The notes: generated by a model from the sequence alone, not told the origin. A stretch of 35,951 bases of DNA from Pasteurellaceae bacterium (GCA_030527795.1 JAUNAB010000003.1:117959-153909), one strand, 5' to 3'. Shown: positions 18,853-28,140, counted from the stretch's first letter. Numbers and translations: made by a program.

Positions 18853-20005
18853 TTAAAATGCAATTTTATATACTTCTAACAGTTCTTCCGCAACACAATC
18901 ACGTGGATTACCACCAGTACAAACATCGTTAAACGCATCAATAGATAATGCAACAAGATCTTTTTCCAATACGCCTATTTGCGAAAGTTTTTCAGGAATA
19001 CCCACATCACATGCTAATTTCTCTACCGCTTTAATTGCCGCATTACGATATTCTTCTTGCGTCATATTTTCTGTGCCTTGCACCCCCATTGCACGAGCAA
19101 TATCGCGGTATTTTTCGCCTGTGTAATCTTTATTAAATTCCATCACATAAGGCAATAAAACCGCATTGGCAATACCGTGTGACGTATCATAATACGCAGA
19201 AAGAGGGTGTGCCATACTATGCACAACACCTAAACCGACATTAGAGAAGCCCATACCTGCCACATATTGTCCAAGTGCCATTCCTTCTCGTCCTTTCGGA
19301 TCATTTTCTACCGCACCACGTAAAGACTGGGAAATAATCTCTATCGCTTTTAAATGTAACGCATCGGTTAATGCCCAAGAAGCTTTTGTAATATAACCTT
19401 CAATCGCATGAGTTAACGCATCCATTCCTGTTGCAGCAGTCAATCCTTTCGGCATTGATGACATCATATCAGGATCAACAATGGCTACCGTTGGCACATC
19501 ATGCACATCAACACAAACGAATTTCCGTTTTTTCTCTTCATCGGTAATAACATAATTAATGGTAACTTCTGCCGCGGTTCCAGCAGTCGTTGGTACCGCA
19601 ATAATTGGCACACATTTTTTACGTGTTGGTGCAGCCCCTTCAAGAGATAACACATCACTAAATTCAGGGTTATTAATGATGATCCCGATGGCTTTTGCAC
19701 TATCAATCGGCGAGCCACCACCAATGGCGATCATATAATCCGCCCCTTCTTGTTTGAAACGTCTTAATCCTTTTTTAATCACATCAACCGATGGGTTTGC
19801 TTTCACTTCATCAAAAATAGCGTAATAAAGATCCGCGGCATCTAACAATTTAGTAACTTTTTCAACCACACCATATTTCACTAAATCTTTTATCCGTCAC
19901 AATCAATGCTTTATTAAAACCACGACTTTTTACTTCTTCAACAATATGTTGAATCGCTCCTTGTCCGTGATAACTTGTTTCATTTAAGATCATTCTATTG
20001 GACAT
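18853..20005 (-). pseudogene. fucO: Lactaldehyde reductase FucO, frameshifted
   Basis: FucO is an iron-dependent group III alcohol dehydrogenase that reduces L-lactaldehyde to 1,2-propanediol after fucose or rhamnose breakdown. The true start is ATG at 20005 (MSNRMILNETSYHGQGAIQH, with GGAGAT upstream). The frame runs to ALIVTDK and breaks at an AAAA run (plus 19888-19891). Removing one A restores DLVKYGVVEKV and joins the remaining 342-codon frame. The span of 1,153 bases is one more than a multiple of three. The rest looks intact: GGGSP (NAD), VPTTAGTAAEVT, and iron ligands in DALTHAIEGY, VHSMAHPLSAYYDTSHG. It may be a true mutation, slippage-prone phase variation or a sequencing error. Confidence 0.9.
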
Positions 20006-20059
20006 AATATATCTCCTTATTTAAGTTTTATTTCAATAATTCTTGCTCGTTAAATCTAA

Positions 20060-20434
20060 TTATTTCAACACTTTCCACGTCCGATAACCATAAATTGCGA
20101 TAACGACAAAACAGATTAATGGTAAAACGAAGGAAAAATTGACCTCGGGAATGCCCATCACTTCACCTTGGTCAATAATCATACCTTGCAATGGTGGCAT
20201 TAATGCCCCACCCACAATTGCCATCACTAAGCCCGCTGCACCAAGCGTCGCTTCTTCTTTTAAACCAAAGAGTGCGATATCATAAATTGTTGGGAACATT
20301 AGCGACATAAAGACAGATGTTAAGATTAAGCAATATAGCCCCATAATGCCGTCAATGAAAATCACGCCTAATATGCTGCAGAAGCCGCCTATAGCAAAGA
20401 GTAACAACATAAATTCAGCTTTAAGATATTTCAT
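20060..20434 (-). pseudogene. fucP: C-terminal remnant of L-fucose permease FucP
   Basis: About 124 residues from [17 protein letters not shown] to [10 protein letters not shown] match the last third of the FucP major-facilitator sugar-proton symporter. The match includes [19 protein letters not shown] and the final helices. The first two thirds of the transporter are missing. The remnant is joined in frame to the N-terminal part of fucI, so the junction near 20434 marks a large deletion. It cannot transport by itself. A gap of 54 bases separates it from fucO. Confidence 0.88.
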
Positions 20435-21133
20435 TAATGCTAAATCTACTTCGGCTTGATCATAAATATGGCGATCTAAACGGCGTTTAATTTCTGTCAT
20501 ATCCACATATTCATTACGCATTCCTAAATATTCTTGGAAGAATTGTTGATTAACAATTGAACCTGCAATTCCCATTGAAAAAGCCCCAATGGAAAGATAA
20601 GATTTACCGCGGATATTTGCTACAGTTAAACCTGCACGAGCGAAACGTAACTGTTTTTCTTTAACATCTTCTGGAATAGAGGTATCATTTGCTTCTTGAA
20701 CTTCAGTACCATAAATAGAAAATGCAGGTAAACCTAGTTGTGAATGACCAGCTAACGCAGCCGCTAAATAAACTGCCCCAGGACGTTCTGTACCATTAAA
20801 TCCCCAAATTGCTTTTGGCATATGTGGATCCATGTCAATCGTTTCAGAACCATAGCACCAACAAGGTGTCACGGTAATCACAACACCGACATTATTGAGT
20901 TTGAATTTTTCGGCACAAGCCACCGCTTCCGCAACACCGCCAATTGTAGTATCAGCAATCACACATTCCACAAACTCACCATTTGGATGACGAATATGCG
21001 TTTGTAATAATTAAGCGACAGATTTAGCCATTGCCATTGTTTGAACTTCAAGAGATTCACGAACACCTAACCGACGACCATCAATGGTTGGGCGAATACC
21101 GATACGAACGGGATGAGATTTTAGATGAGTCAT
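20435..21133 (-). pseudogene. fucI: N-terminal remnant of L-fucose isomerase FucI
   Basis: The gene opens with ATG at 21133 ([27 protein letters not shown] upstream) and follows FucI of E. coli. An in-frame TAA (plus 21011-21013) interrupts it after AMAKSVA. Beyond it the frame continues through [44 protein letters not shown] and [10 protein letters not shown] to [17 protein letters not shown]. There it runs straight into FucP. The C-terminal part of about 360-370 residues, which holds the metal-binding active site (Glu and Asp ligands), is absent. Two independent lesions make this a clear pseudogene. Confidence 0.92.
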
Positions 21134-21233
21134 AATAATTCTCCTTTAAATGATTATTTTGTGCTTCAATGGCGTTTATTTTGCATCAAAATTTATTGGA
21201 GAATAAAAAAATAGATCAATATTAAGTTTAATT

Positions 21234-21249
21234 TGTGATTCTGTTCACA
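21234..21249 (-). promoter_or_regulatory. CRP site upstream of the fucI remnant
   Basis: TGTGATTCTGTTCACA is a perfect TGTGA-N6-TCACA match, about 100 bases before the fucI start in the 188-base fucR-fucI gap. It remains intact although every gene it served is broken. Confidence 0.8.
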
Positions 21250-21321
21250 AAATATAGGAATGTTAGCTAAGATAGATTGACTGGTTTTGCGGAAAAATCT
21301 GCAAAATCGGGCATAACCTGA

Positions 21322-22068
21322 TTATGCGTTAATTAAAATGTCGTGTTCGGCACAATAATTCTGTAGCCAGTCATTAGGCAAGGGATCAGTAAAAATCACA
21401 TCCATTTGCGATAACTCACCAAGCTGAATAAGACTTTTCTGCCCAAATTTAGACTGATCCGCCAACAAAAATTTCTGCTCACAGCGGCTCATAATTCGTC
21501 GTTTAACCGATGCATTAAGTTCATTAGATTCCCAAATAATGCCATTACAATCAACGGCAGTACAAGAAAAGATGCCGATATCAATCTGTAACCGTTGCAA
21601 TAAATGTTCTGATAAAGGGCCATAAAACGCATCATATTTCCCCGAATAAACACCACCAGTTGCAATAGTTTTAATATTCGGTTTATTCACTAATGCTTTA
21701 ATATTCCGCATTGAATTTTTGATAACGGTACACACCATATCGGGCATTAGTTCAGCAAAATGCCAACTACTTGAACTCGCATCCAAGCCAATTATGGCAT
21801 TTTCAAAAAGATAATCTAAGGCTTTCTGTGCAATATTATGCTTTTGATTATAATTAGAACGGCATCTTGCCTGAAATGAACTCCCCATATCCTTCGTTTT
21901 CAAGCTTAATGCCGCACCATGTACCCGATAAATCAGTCCTTTTTACTGTAAAACGGTCAAATCACGGCGAATGGTTTCAACCGAAACGTAAAAACATTCC
22001 GCTAATTGATTCACCGTAATTTTCCCATCTTGGTTAATTCGCTGTAAAATCAGCTCTATCCTTGTCAT
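21322..22068 (-). pseudogene. fucR: L-fucose operon activator FucR (DeoR family), nonsense mutant
   Basis: FucR is a DeoR-family regulator that senses fuculose-1-phosphate. The frame from ATG at 22068 gives a winged-helix start, ending SVETIRRDLTVLQ at the recognition helix and beta hairpin. There it meets an in-frame TAA (plus 21943-21945) and continues KGLIYRVHGAALSL into the intact 193-residue sensor domain. That domain carries IIGLDASSSSWHFAE, TIATGGVYSGKY, FSCTAVDCNG and LADQSKFGQKS. A single base change (GAA to TAA would fit) separates it from a working gene. The total of 248 codons matches the family (about 243). Confidence 0.9.
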
Positions 22069-22104
22069 CCTCGTTATTCTTTATTCTTATCAATTCCCTA
22101 AGGA

Positions 22105-22120
22105 TATGAATTACATCACA
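22105..22120 (-). promoter_or_regulatory. Candidate CRP site upstream of fucR
   Basis: TATGAATTACATCACA matches the CRP consensus with one mismatch in one arm. It lies 37 bases before the fucR start. Confidence 0.45.
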
Positions 22121-22158
22121 ATATTTAAGCACAATAAAATTGGTTATGACGCTTGTTC

Positions 22159-23091
22159 CTATCGGAACGTAGAATATTTCTCAACAAACTGATCCACTTC
22201 TTGCCGAGTTGGAATGGAAGGCTGTGCGCCTTTACGCGTTACACTTATCGCAGCTACGGCTTGAGCAATATCCACGGCATTAGAAATTGTTTCATCTTCC
22301 AACAACATTGTTGCCAATGCCCCATTAAAAGTGTCACCTGCCGCAGTGGTATCAATAGCGTTAACGTGGTAACCTGGAATTAGACTACCTTTGCCATTTT
22401 GGCTTAAGTAAACGCCCTTTTTACCTAATGTAATCAAAACGAGTGGAATACCTTTTTGATGAAAACAATTCGCTGCCAATTCAGCACTTTGCGTATTCGT
22501 TACATAAATGCCCGTTAATATTTCAGTTTCGGTTTCATTAGGTGTAATAATATCAATTTGAGATAATAATTCATCGGGTAATTGACAAGCAGGAGCAGGG
22601 TTCAGCATAACCTTAACCCCGTACTTTTTCGCTAAAGCAATGGCGGTCATAATGCCGCCTATCGGGGTTTCTAATTGAAGAAGTAATAAACTTGATTCAG
22701 CGATCGCTTTTTCACAACCTCTCGCACTTGCGCTATCAAGTGCAGCATTCGCCCCCGCAGAAATCACAATACTATTTTCACCGTTCTCTGCCACTTGGAT
22801 AAATGCACAACCCGTTTTCTCATTAGATTGGCTTAAAATAAATTCGGTGTTAATTCCTTGTTCGACAAAATACTGCTTCATCGCTTGCCCAATATCATCA
22901 TTGCCAATGCAAGCAATAAAATTCACTTGCGCCCCCAAACGTGCCGCGGCAACCGCCTGATTTGCCCCTTTCCCGCCAAAAGCAAGCTGATAATGCTGTC
23001 CAATTAAGGTTTCACCAGGACGTGCAAAATAAGGTACGGAAATAATATGATCAACATTGATACTGCCAAATACCGTAAGTTTCTTAGTCAT
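22159..23091 (-). CDS. rbsK: Ribokinase
   Basis: RbsK phosphorylates ribose to ribose-5-phosphate in the cytosol. The 310-residue product (E. coli 309) has PfkB-family features: the N-terminal FGSINVDHI, the sugar-site segment FGGKGANQAVAAARLGA, NPAPA, TPNETETEILTG and the catalytic anion hole DTTAAGDTFNGAL with its Asp base. The rbs transporter genes are not next to it: downstream is the decayed fucR and upstream is a methyltransferase behind a terminator. It is therefore an orphan kinase. The start has no strong ribosome site, only a TA-rich leader. Confidence 0.92.
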   Translation of the reverse strand: MTKKLTVFGSINVDHIISVPYFARPGETLIGQHYQLAFGGKGANQAVAAARLGAQVNFIACIGNDDIGQAMKQYFVEQGINTEFILSQSNEKTGCAFIQVAENGENSIVISAGANAALDSASARGCEKAIAESSLLLLQLETPIGGIMTAIALAKKYGVKVMLNPAPACQLPDELLSQIDIITPNETETEILTGIYVTNTQSAELAANCFHQKGIPLVLITLGKKGVYLSQNGKGSLIPGYHVNAIDTTAAGDTFNGALATMLLEDETISNAVDIAQAVAAISVTRKGAQPSIPTRQEVDQFVEKYSTFR

Positions 23092-23128
23092 TATGTTTTA
23101 CCTATCATCTTTTCGCATTGCAATAATC

Positions 23129-23174
23129 AAAAACCGCGGTCAAAATTTCAAGCGTTTTTTTGACCGCGGTTTTT
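23129..23174. terminator. Inverted pair of uptake-signal-like repeats between the methyltransferase gene and rbsK
   Basis: AAAAACCGCGGTCAAAA (23129-23145) and TTTTGACCGCGGTTTTT (23158-23174) are exact reverse complements. Read on the minus strand the spacer contains AAACGCTTGAAA, close to the ACGCTTAAA of two other pairs. It follows the methyltransferase stop by four bases and fits its terminator. Confidence 0.8.
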
Positions 23175-23178
23175 CCCG

Positions 23179-23934
23179 TTATTTTTGACTGCACACAGCA
23201 ATAAAATTCAATTTTTTATCGGGATCATTAAAGACTTTAAACATTTTTTTGAAAGTTTCCCGATTTTCCGCTTTCATCGCATTTTTAATGATTTTTGCCG
23301 CCCCTAGAATACCTTCATCATAGATTAACCCTTTTGGCGATAATAGCGTCATTTCACCAGAAAAGGTTTCTACATTACGAAAACCTGTCTCAGAAAAAAC
23401 CTTTTTCCAATCTGCTTTGTTTAAGGGCGTGACGGTAATATTAATCGCATCGCGTAACTCATTAATCAGTTGTTCGCTATCATCGGTTGTTAACATCACA
23501 TCGTGCGTCAATAAAAACCCATTGGGTTTGAGTACGCGGTAATATTCCGCCACCGCTTTCATTTTCGCTGGCAATGGCAACATTGTGAGCATTGCTTCAT
23601 TAATCACAATATCAAAACTGTTATCTGCGAACGGTAATCGCATTGCATTGGCACGCTGAACGTGGATTTTATCTTGCAAATTATGTGCAACGATATTCGC
23701 TTGAGCTTTCGCTAACGCCGTTTCATCTAAATCCACGCCTTCAATATGACAACCAAATTTCTGTGCAAGCCCAATCGCCGTGGTAGCCATATTGCACGCC
23801 ACTTCTAACACTTTTTTCTGCTCATTAAAATCGCCATTCGCAATTAACCAATCTGTCGCCTTGCGACCTCCTGGACGCAAACGCGTTTTTCCCAAACGCG
23901 CAAGAAAATTGTGCCCAACTTCCTCTTTTTTCAT
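23179..23934 (-). CDS. Class I SAM-dependent methyltransferase, substrate unknown
   Basis: This 251-residue protein has a Rossmann methyltransferase domain. Motif I is VLEVACNMATTAIGLA, with Ala-Cys-Asn where most members have a glycine-rich loop. The acidic end of beta 2 is EGVDLDETAL, motif II is RANAMRLPFADNSFDIVI and motif III is YYRVLKPNGFLL. Asp in VDLD would bind the ribose of SAM. After about residue 170 an unassigned C-terminal part follows. I recall a similar protein of unknown role in Haemophilus. It is monocistronic, with a terminator pair after it and crp ahead. Confidence 0.82.
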   Translation of the reverse strand: MKKEEVGHNFLARLGKTRLRPGGRKATDWLIANGDFNEQKKVLEVACNMATTAIGLAQKFGCHIEGVDLDETALAKAQANIVAHNLQDKIHVQRANAMRLPFADNSFDIVINEAMLTMLPLPAKMKAVAEYYRVLKPNGFLLTHDVMLTTDDSEQLINELRDAINITVTPLNKADWKKVFSETGFRNVETFSGEMTLLSPKGLIYDEGILGAAKIIKNAMKAENRETFKKMFKVFNDPDKKLNFIAVCSQK

Positions 23935-24020
23935 TATATTCCCCTATAAATAATTAAAACCTAATCAATAATACCATAGTAAAATAGTCAAATAAATTTT
24001 ACTAAGATATTTCACTAAGA

Positions 24021-24046
24021 AAAAAATGCGATGAAATTCATCGCAT
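24021..24046 (-). terminator. Terminator of crp
   Basis: On the minus strand ATGCGATGAA and TTCATCGCAT form a hairpin followed by six T, beginning 14 bases after the crp stop. It closes the coaBC-to-crp gene row. Confidence 0.88.
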
Positions 24047-24059
24047 TAAGGTAACTGGT

Positions 24060-24728
24060 TCAACGTTGTTGATAAATGACTATGGTTTTACCGTGAGCCG
24101 AAATGAGATTTTCATCTTCTAACATTTTGATAATTCTCCCCACCGTTTCGCGTGAACACCCCACCATTTGTCCGATTTCTTGGCGTGTAATCTTAATTTG
24201 CATACCCTGTGGATGAGTCATTGCTTCGGGCATTTTGGTAAGATTCAATAACGTTTGAGCAATGCGTCCTGCCACATCAAGAAACGCAAGATTAGTGGCT
24301 TGACGCGACGTATTCTGCAAACGGCGTGCTAATTGTGCAGTAAGATGCATTAAAATATCAGGATTCACTTGAATGAGCTGACGGAATTTGCGATAAGAGA
24401 TTTCCGCCACTTCACAAGCGGTTTTGACACGCACCCAAGCCGAACGTTTTTGTCCATCTTCAAACAATCCGGCTTCGCCAAAAAAATCGCCCGCACAAAG
24501 GTAAGACAAAATCATTTCTTTCCCTTCTTCATCTTTCATTGTGACTGCGACCGAGCCTTTAATTAAATAGTAAAGCGTTTCGGCTTCTTCGCCTGCGTGA
24601 ATAATGGTACTTTTGATAGGATATTTATGAATATGGCAATGTGAGAGAAACCATTCCATTGTGGGATCGTTTTTAGACTCAAACGTTAACCCTTTAGTCC
24701 GCGGTTGTTCAGTATGTAATTGCTGCAT
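24060..24728 (-). CDS. crp: cAMP receptor protein (catabolite activator) CRP
   Basis: CRP is the global cAMP-responsive activator of carbon use and, in Pasteurellaceae, of competence together with Sxy. The 222-residue product has the cyclic-nucleotide fold with [20 protein letters not shown] (phosphate cassette Arg and Ser) and a C-helix Thr-Ser pair ([12 protein letters not shown]). Its helix-turn-helix is [17 protein letters not shown], with the Arg/Glu that read TGTGA half-sites. It has about 12 extra N-terminal residues compared with E. coli. It lies 20 bases after yheU. Two perfect CRP sites elsewhere in the window fit this protein. Confidence 0.96.
   Translation of the reverse strand: MQQLHTEQPRTKGLTFESKNDPTMEWFLSHCHIHKYPIKSTIIHAGEEAETLYYLIKGSVAVTMKDEEGKEMILSYLCAGDFFGEAGLFEDGQKRSAWVRVKTACEVAEISYRKFRQLIQVNPDILMHLTAQLARRLQNTSRQATNLAFLDVAGRIAQTLLNLTKMPEAMTHPQGMQIKITRQEIGQMVGCSRETVGRIIKMLEDENLISAHGKTIVIYQQR
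24414..24422 (+). repeat. Single Actinobacillus-type uptake core inside crp
   Basis: ACAAGCGGT, the 9-base core of the A. pleuropneumoniae uptake sequence, occurs once here, followed by TTTGA. With only one copy, coincidence is quite possible. Confidence 0.3.
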
Positions 24729-24748
24729 AAACGCCTCTGATACATCTT

Positions 24749-24970
24749 TTATTGTTGTAGAAAGTCCATTTTATTTTTAATATCGATGGATTCGTGCAAT
24801 TCTGACCAAACAACAACCGCTCGTCCTGAGTATATTTGGTGCAGTAATTTTTCTGTTTTTTCGCTTAACGAAAGTTCTTGTAAACCATAATCGGTCCCTT
24901 CTCGTAAAATCACACTTTCAACAATATTACGTAAGGTTTCTTCTTCTAACTCTTGCCAAGGAATAATCAT
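24749..24970 (-). CDS. yheU: YheU-family small protein (UPF0270)
   Basis: This 73-residue cytosolic protein of unknown function matches E. coli YheU (72): [20 protein letters not shown], then [19 protein letters not shown] and [13 protein letters not shown]. It has no catalytic motif. It lies seven bases from the slmA stop and 20 bases before crp, so it is likely cotranscribed with both. Confidence 0.9.
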   Translation of the reverse strand: MIIPWQELEEETLRNIVESVILREGTDYGLQELSLSEKTEKLLHQIYSGRAVVVWSELHESIDIKNKMDFLQQ

Positions 24971-24977
24971 TTTCTAT

Positions 24978-25640
24978 TTAAGCAAACACGCTTTCAATTA
25001 AACGCCATTGTTGTTCAAAACCTTGATTCGGCGTGTGGCGAAACTGCGTTCGTACATAACGCATAAATTGCCCTTCACATAAGGTTACTAAATACACTGC
25101 GATAGTTCGCTCATCAACAGAAAAGGCTTTGCCTTCACGCATTTTTCTCATTTGCAAAACAGTAAAGAATTTTAATTCTAAGCGGTCAAAAAATTGTGCC
25201 ACTCTCGCTTGCAACTGACTATCTTCAAACATTAATGCGTGTCCCGTTAAAATACGGGTTACACCAGGATTTTTGCGTGCAAAATCAAAAATCATTTGCA
25301 TAATATCACGAATACGGTTTTGCGTGTTAATCTCCATTTTACTGGATTGATCAATTCGGCTAAATAAATTTGACTCAATATTATCTAGCAACGCTTCAAA
25401 CATTTTTGTTTTGCTTGGAAAATAACGATATAACGCAGCTTCAGAAACCCCAACCGCTTGGGCTAAGGTTTTTGTCGTCATTCGTTCCATTCCGTGTTCC
25501 GAATGGAGCAAATGCGTTAACACCGTAAGAACTTGCTGACGCCGTTCTTTCGTGCTGCGTTTTTCAATTTTACGCGATTCTTTCGGCAACGCATTTTCGC
25601 CACCCGCTTCAAATGTTTCTAGATCAAGTTGCTCAGACAT
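24978..25640 (-). CDS. slmA: Nucleoid occlusion factor SlmA (TetR family)
   Basis: SlmA binds DNA sites over the chromosome and blocks FtsZ assembly there. The 220-residue product (E. coli 198) has a TetR helix-turn-helix around [25 protein letters not shown], roughly residues 64-88. This is preceded by a charged N-terminal extension of about 30 residues and followed by the alpha-helical FtsZ-binding domain. It starts 3 bases after dut, in the usual dut-slmA order. Confidence 0.94.
   Translation of the reverse strand: MSEQLDLETFEAGGENALPKESRKIEKRSTKERRQQVLTVLTHLLHSEHGMERMTTKTLAQAVGVSEAALYRYFPSKTKMFEALLDNIESNLFSRIDQSSKMEINTQNRIRDIMQMIFDFARKNPGVTRILTGHALMFEDSQLQARVAQFFDRLELKFFTVLQMRKMREGKAFSVDERTIAVYLVTLCEGQFMRYVRTQFRHTPNQGFEQQWRLIESVFA
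25180..25195 (+). repeat. Intermediate uptake-like sequence inside slmA
   Basis: AAGCGGTCAAAAAATT keeps the GCGGTCAAAAA part common to uptake signals, with a core unlike both the local CCGCGGT and AGTGCGGT types. Confidence 0.35.
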
Positions 25641-25643
25641 AAA

Positions 25644-26099
25644 TTATTGTTTACCTGAATGTCCAAAACCACCCATACCGCGGTCAGTTTCTTCAAAGTT
25701 TTCAACAAGGTTAAACTCGGCTTGTACCACAGGCACAAACACAAGTTGCGCAATACGATCGCCCACTTCAATGGTAAAAGGCTGTTCACTCCGATTCCAT
25801 AATGACACCATTAATGGTCCTTGATAATCGGAATCAATCAAACCGACTAAATTGCCTAACACAATGCCATTTTTATGCCCTAAACCTGAACGGGGTAAAA
25901 TGACCGCGGCCAAATTTGGGTCTGCGATATAAATAGATAATCCCGTAGGAATCAACACCGTTTCCCCAGCTTTAACCACTAACGGATTATCAATTAAGGC
26001 TCTCAAATCTAAACCTGCCGATCCAGAAGTGGCGTAGGTTGGCAATGGAAATTGTTTGCCAAGTCGGGAATCTAAAATTTTAACATCAATTTTTTTCAT
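25644..26099 (-). CDS. dut: dUTP diphosphatase
   Basis: Dut hydrolyses dUTP to dUMP, keeping uracil out of DNA and feeding dTMP synthesis. It is a homotrimer. The 151-residue product has the five motifs: [52 protein letters not shown] and [12 protein letters not shown] (C-terminal P-loop-like tail). Its first 14 bases overlap the coaBC end, so the two are coupled. A CCGCGGTC core lies within the last motif. Confidence 0.97.
   Translation of the reverse strand: MKKIDVKILDSRLGKQFPLPTYATSGSAGLDLRALIDNPLVVKAGETVLIPTGLSIYIADPNLAAVILPRSGLGHKNGIVLGNLVGLIDSDYQGPLMVSLWNRSEQPFTIEVGDRIAQLVFVPVVQAEFNLVENFEETDRGMGGFGHSGKQ
25677..25685 (+). repeat. Partial uptake-signal-like core inside dut
   Basis: ACCGCGGTC is followed by AGTTTC. 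It has the core with no AT-rich flank. Confidence 0.35.
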
Positions 26100-27309
26100 T
26101 CTTTTGCTTCTTGTATTGCTGCATAATTTTGCTGACTAATTGTTTCGCTAAATCAGTTTTAGAAGTAAGTGCTAGCTTATCAGAGCCATCAGGATAAAAC
26201 AACTGTAAGGCATTGTGTTCAACACCAAACCCTTGCCCATTTGACACATCATTTGCACAAATCATATCCAAATTTTTACGCATTAATTTATCTTTCGCAT
26301 AATGCTCAATCTCTTGCGTTTCCGCCGCGAATCCCACCACAAAAGGACGTCGTTCTTTTAGGCTTGCCACTTCGGCAATAATATCGGGATTTTTGACTAG
26401 GTTTAGCGTGAGTTGATCATTATCCGCATTCTTTTTGATTTTTTGTTCCGCAATCTGTGCGACACGATAATCAGCCACTGCGGCACAACTGATAAACAGA
26501 TGACTTTGCTGTGCAGCATTGAGTGCTTGCTGATGCATTTCTCGTGCCGAAATCACATCAATCCGCTGCACGCTGTCTGGCGTTGCTAAATTCACAGGGC
26601 CTGCAATTAACGTCACCTCAGCACCACTCTGTGCAAATGCTTGGGCAATGGCAAAGCCCATTTTTCCTGAACTATAATTGCTAATATAACGAACGGGATC
26701 AATATTCTCTCGCGTTGGTCCTGCTGTAATCGTAACAGACAGCCCTTGTAAATCTTGTGATTGAGTAAAATAAGCAAGCACAAATTGAAAAATCTCACTT
26801 GGTTCAGACATTCGCCCAAATCCCACATCACCACAAGCCTGTTCACCTGAATTTGGACCAATTTGTTGAACACCACGTAATGTTAATTGTGCTAAATTGT
26901 GTTGCGTAATCGGCTGTTTAAACATTTGCTGATTCATTGCAGGGGCAATAAAAATTGGTGCAGTTGTCGCTAAACACAGCGTAGATAACAAATCATTTGC
27001 CATTCCCACTGTAAAACGTGCGATAAAATCCGCACTGGCTGGGGCAATCAGCACTAAATCAGCCCATTTCGCTAACTCAATATGCCCCATTGCTAATTCA
27101 GCTTGTGGATCAAGCAACGATTCGGACACCGCATTGCCTGAAATCGCTTGCAGAGTTAATGGTGTAACAAATTCTTTTGCCGCTGGAGTTAACACTACAC
27201 GCACTTCTGCTTGGCTTTTGCGTAATAATCGAATTAATTCAATACTTTTATACGCAGCGATCCCACCCGTAATACCAACCACAATGCGTTTATTCTGTAA
27301 ATTTTGCAT
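26086..27309 (-). CDS. coaBC: Bifunctional phosphopantothenoylcysteine decarboxylase/synthetase CoaBC
   Basis: CoaBC (Dfp) joins cysteine to 4'-phosphopantothenate and decarboxylates the product, two steps of coenzyme A synthesis. The 407-residue product has an N-terminal FMN-binding CoaC half ([18 protein letters not shown], then [22 protein letters not shown] with the active-site Cys). The C-terminal CoaB half has [30 protein letters not shown] and a basic EQKIKK segment near the catalytic Lys. It is the first gene of the coaBC-dut-slmA-yheU-crp row and is divergent from radC. Confidence 0.96.
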   Translation of the reverse strand: MQNLQNKRIVVGITGGIAAYKSIELIRLLRKSQAEVRVVLTPAAKEFVTPLTLQAISGNAVSESLLDPQAELAMGHIELAKWADLVLIAPASADFIARFTVGMANDLLSTLCLATTAPIFIAPAMNQQMFKQPITQHNLAQLTLRGVQQIGPNSGEQACGDVGFGRMSEPSEIFQFVLAYFTQSQDLQGLSVTITAGPTRENIDPVRYISNYSSGKMGFAIAQAFAQSGAEVTLIAGPVNLATPDSVQRIDVISAREMHQQALNAAQQSHLFISCAAVADYRVAQIAEQKIKKNADNDQLTLNLVKNPDIIAEVASLKERRPFVVGFAAETQEIEHYAKDKLMRKNLDMICANDVSNGQGFGVEHNALQLFYPDGSDKLALTSKTDLAKQLVSKIMQQYKKQKNEKN

Positions 27310-27474
27310 ATCTATTTTCTATAACACCATCGTAATAGCCCCTATTTTACTTCAATTTTACGCAATAAAACATTTAATTTTATGATCCTGATTCCACGCT
27401 TACCCAAAGACAATAGACAGCTTAACTCACTTTTATAAAAGTATTCAAATTCAACTCAATTTGATTAAACCAAT

Positions 27475-28140
27475 ATGAACGACAATGCTCCCCTAATGCC
27501 ACGTGAAAAATTACTTAAATTTGGAGCACAAGCTCTTGATGATCACGAGCTGCTCGCCATTTTTTTACGCACGGGCATTAAAAATTGTCCTGTCGTTGAA
27601 TTATCACAAAAAGTACTTCAACATTTTGGTTCATTACGAGCCTTAATCAGCGCTAGCCCACAAGCATTTTGCCAACTCAAAGGTATCGGAATGACGCAAT
27701 TTATTCAGTTGCAAGCTTGTACCGAAATGACACGCCGTTACTTATTACAACAATTACAATCCGCACCTGAATTTACCCAACCCGATTTGGCACGAATGTA
27801 TTTGCAAACCGAAATGGAAAAATATGAACGTGAAATCTTTATGGTGTTATTTTTAGATAATCAGCACCGCTTAATCAAACAAGAAGCATTATTTTTAGGC
27901 ACAATAAACTCCGCGACCATTCACCCACGGGAAATTATTAAAACAGCATTATATTGTAATGCGGCTGCATTAATTCTTGCTCACAATCATCCCTCTGGCA
28001 TTTCTGAACCAAGCCACGCCGACAAAATAATCACAGAAAAAATTAAGCAAGCCGCCACCTTAATGGAAATTCGCGTATTAGATCATTTTATTATTGGTAA
28101 AGGGTGTTATTTTTCTTTCGCGGAAAAGGGCTGGATCTAA
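27475..28140 (+). CDS. radC: RadC-family JAB/MPN-domain protein
   Basis: This 221-residue protein (UPF0758) has an N-terminal helix-hairpin-helix-like domain and a C-terminal MPN/JAB metalloprotease-like fold with HNHPSGISEPSHAD, the His-x-His...Ser...Asp zinc motif. Its role is uncertain. The old link with recombination repair was withdrawn for E. coli. The length matches E. coli (about 222). It lies beside rpmB, as in many gammaproteobacteria. Confidence 0.92.
   Translation: MNDNAPLMPREKLLKFGAQALDDHELLAIFLRTGIKNCPVVELSQKVLQHFGSLRALISASPQAFCQLKGIGMTQFIQLQACTEMTRRYLLQQLQSAPEFTQPDLARMYLQTEMEKYEREIFMVLFLDNQHRLIKQEALFLGTINSATIHPREIIKTALYCNAAALILAHNHPSGISEPSHADKIITEKIKQAATLMEIRVLDHFIIGKGCYFSFAEKGWI

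Noticed and set aside
20060-20971. A real 303-codon gene (GTG start) as a novel isomerase-membrane fusion protein
   Set aside because: The frame is the downstream part of a fucI broken by a stop. Half the isomerase and two thirds of the permease are absent, and no ribosome site precedes the GTG.
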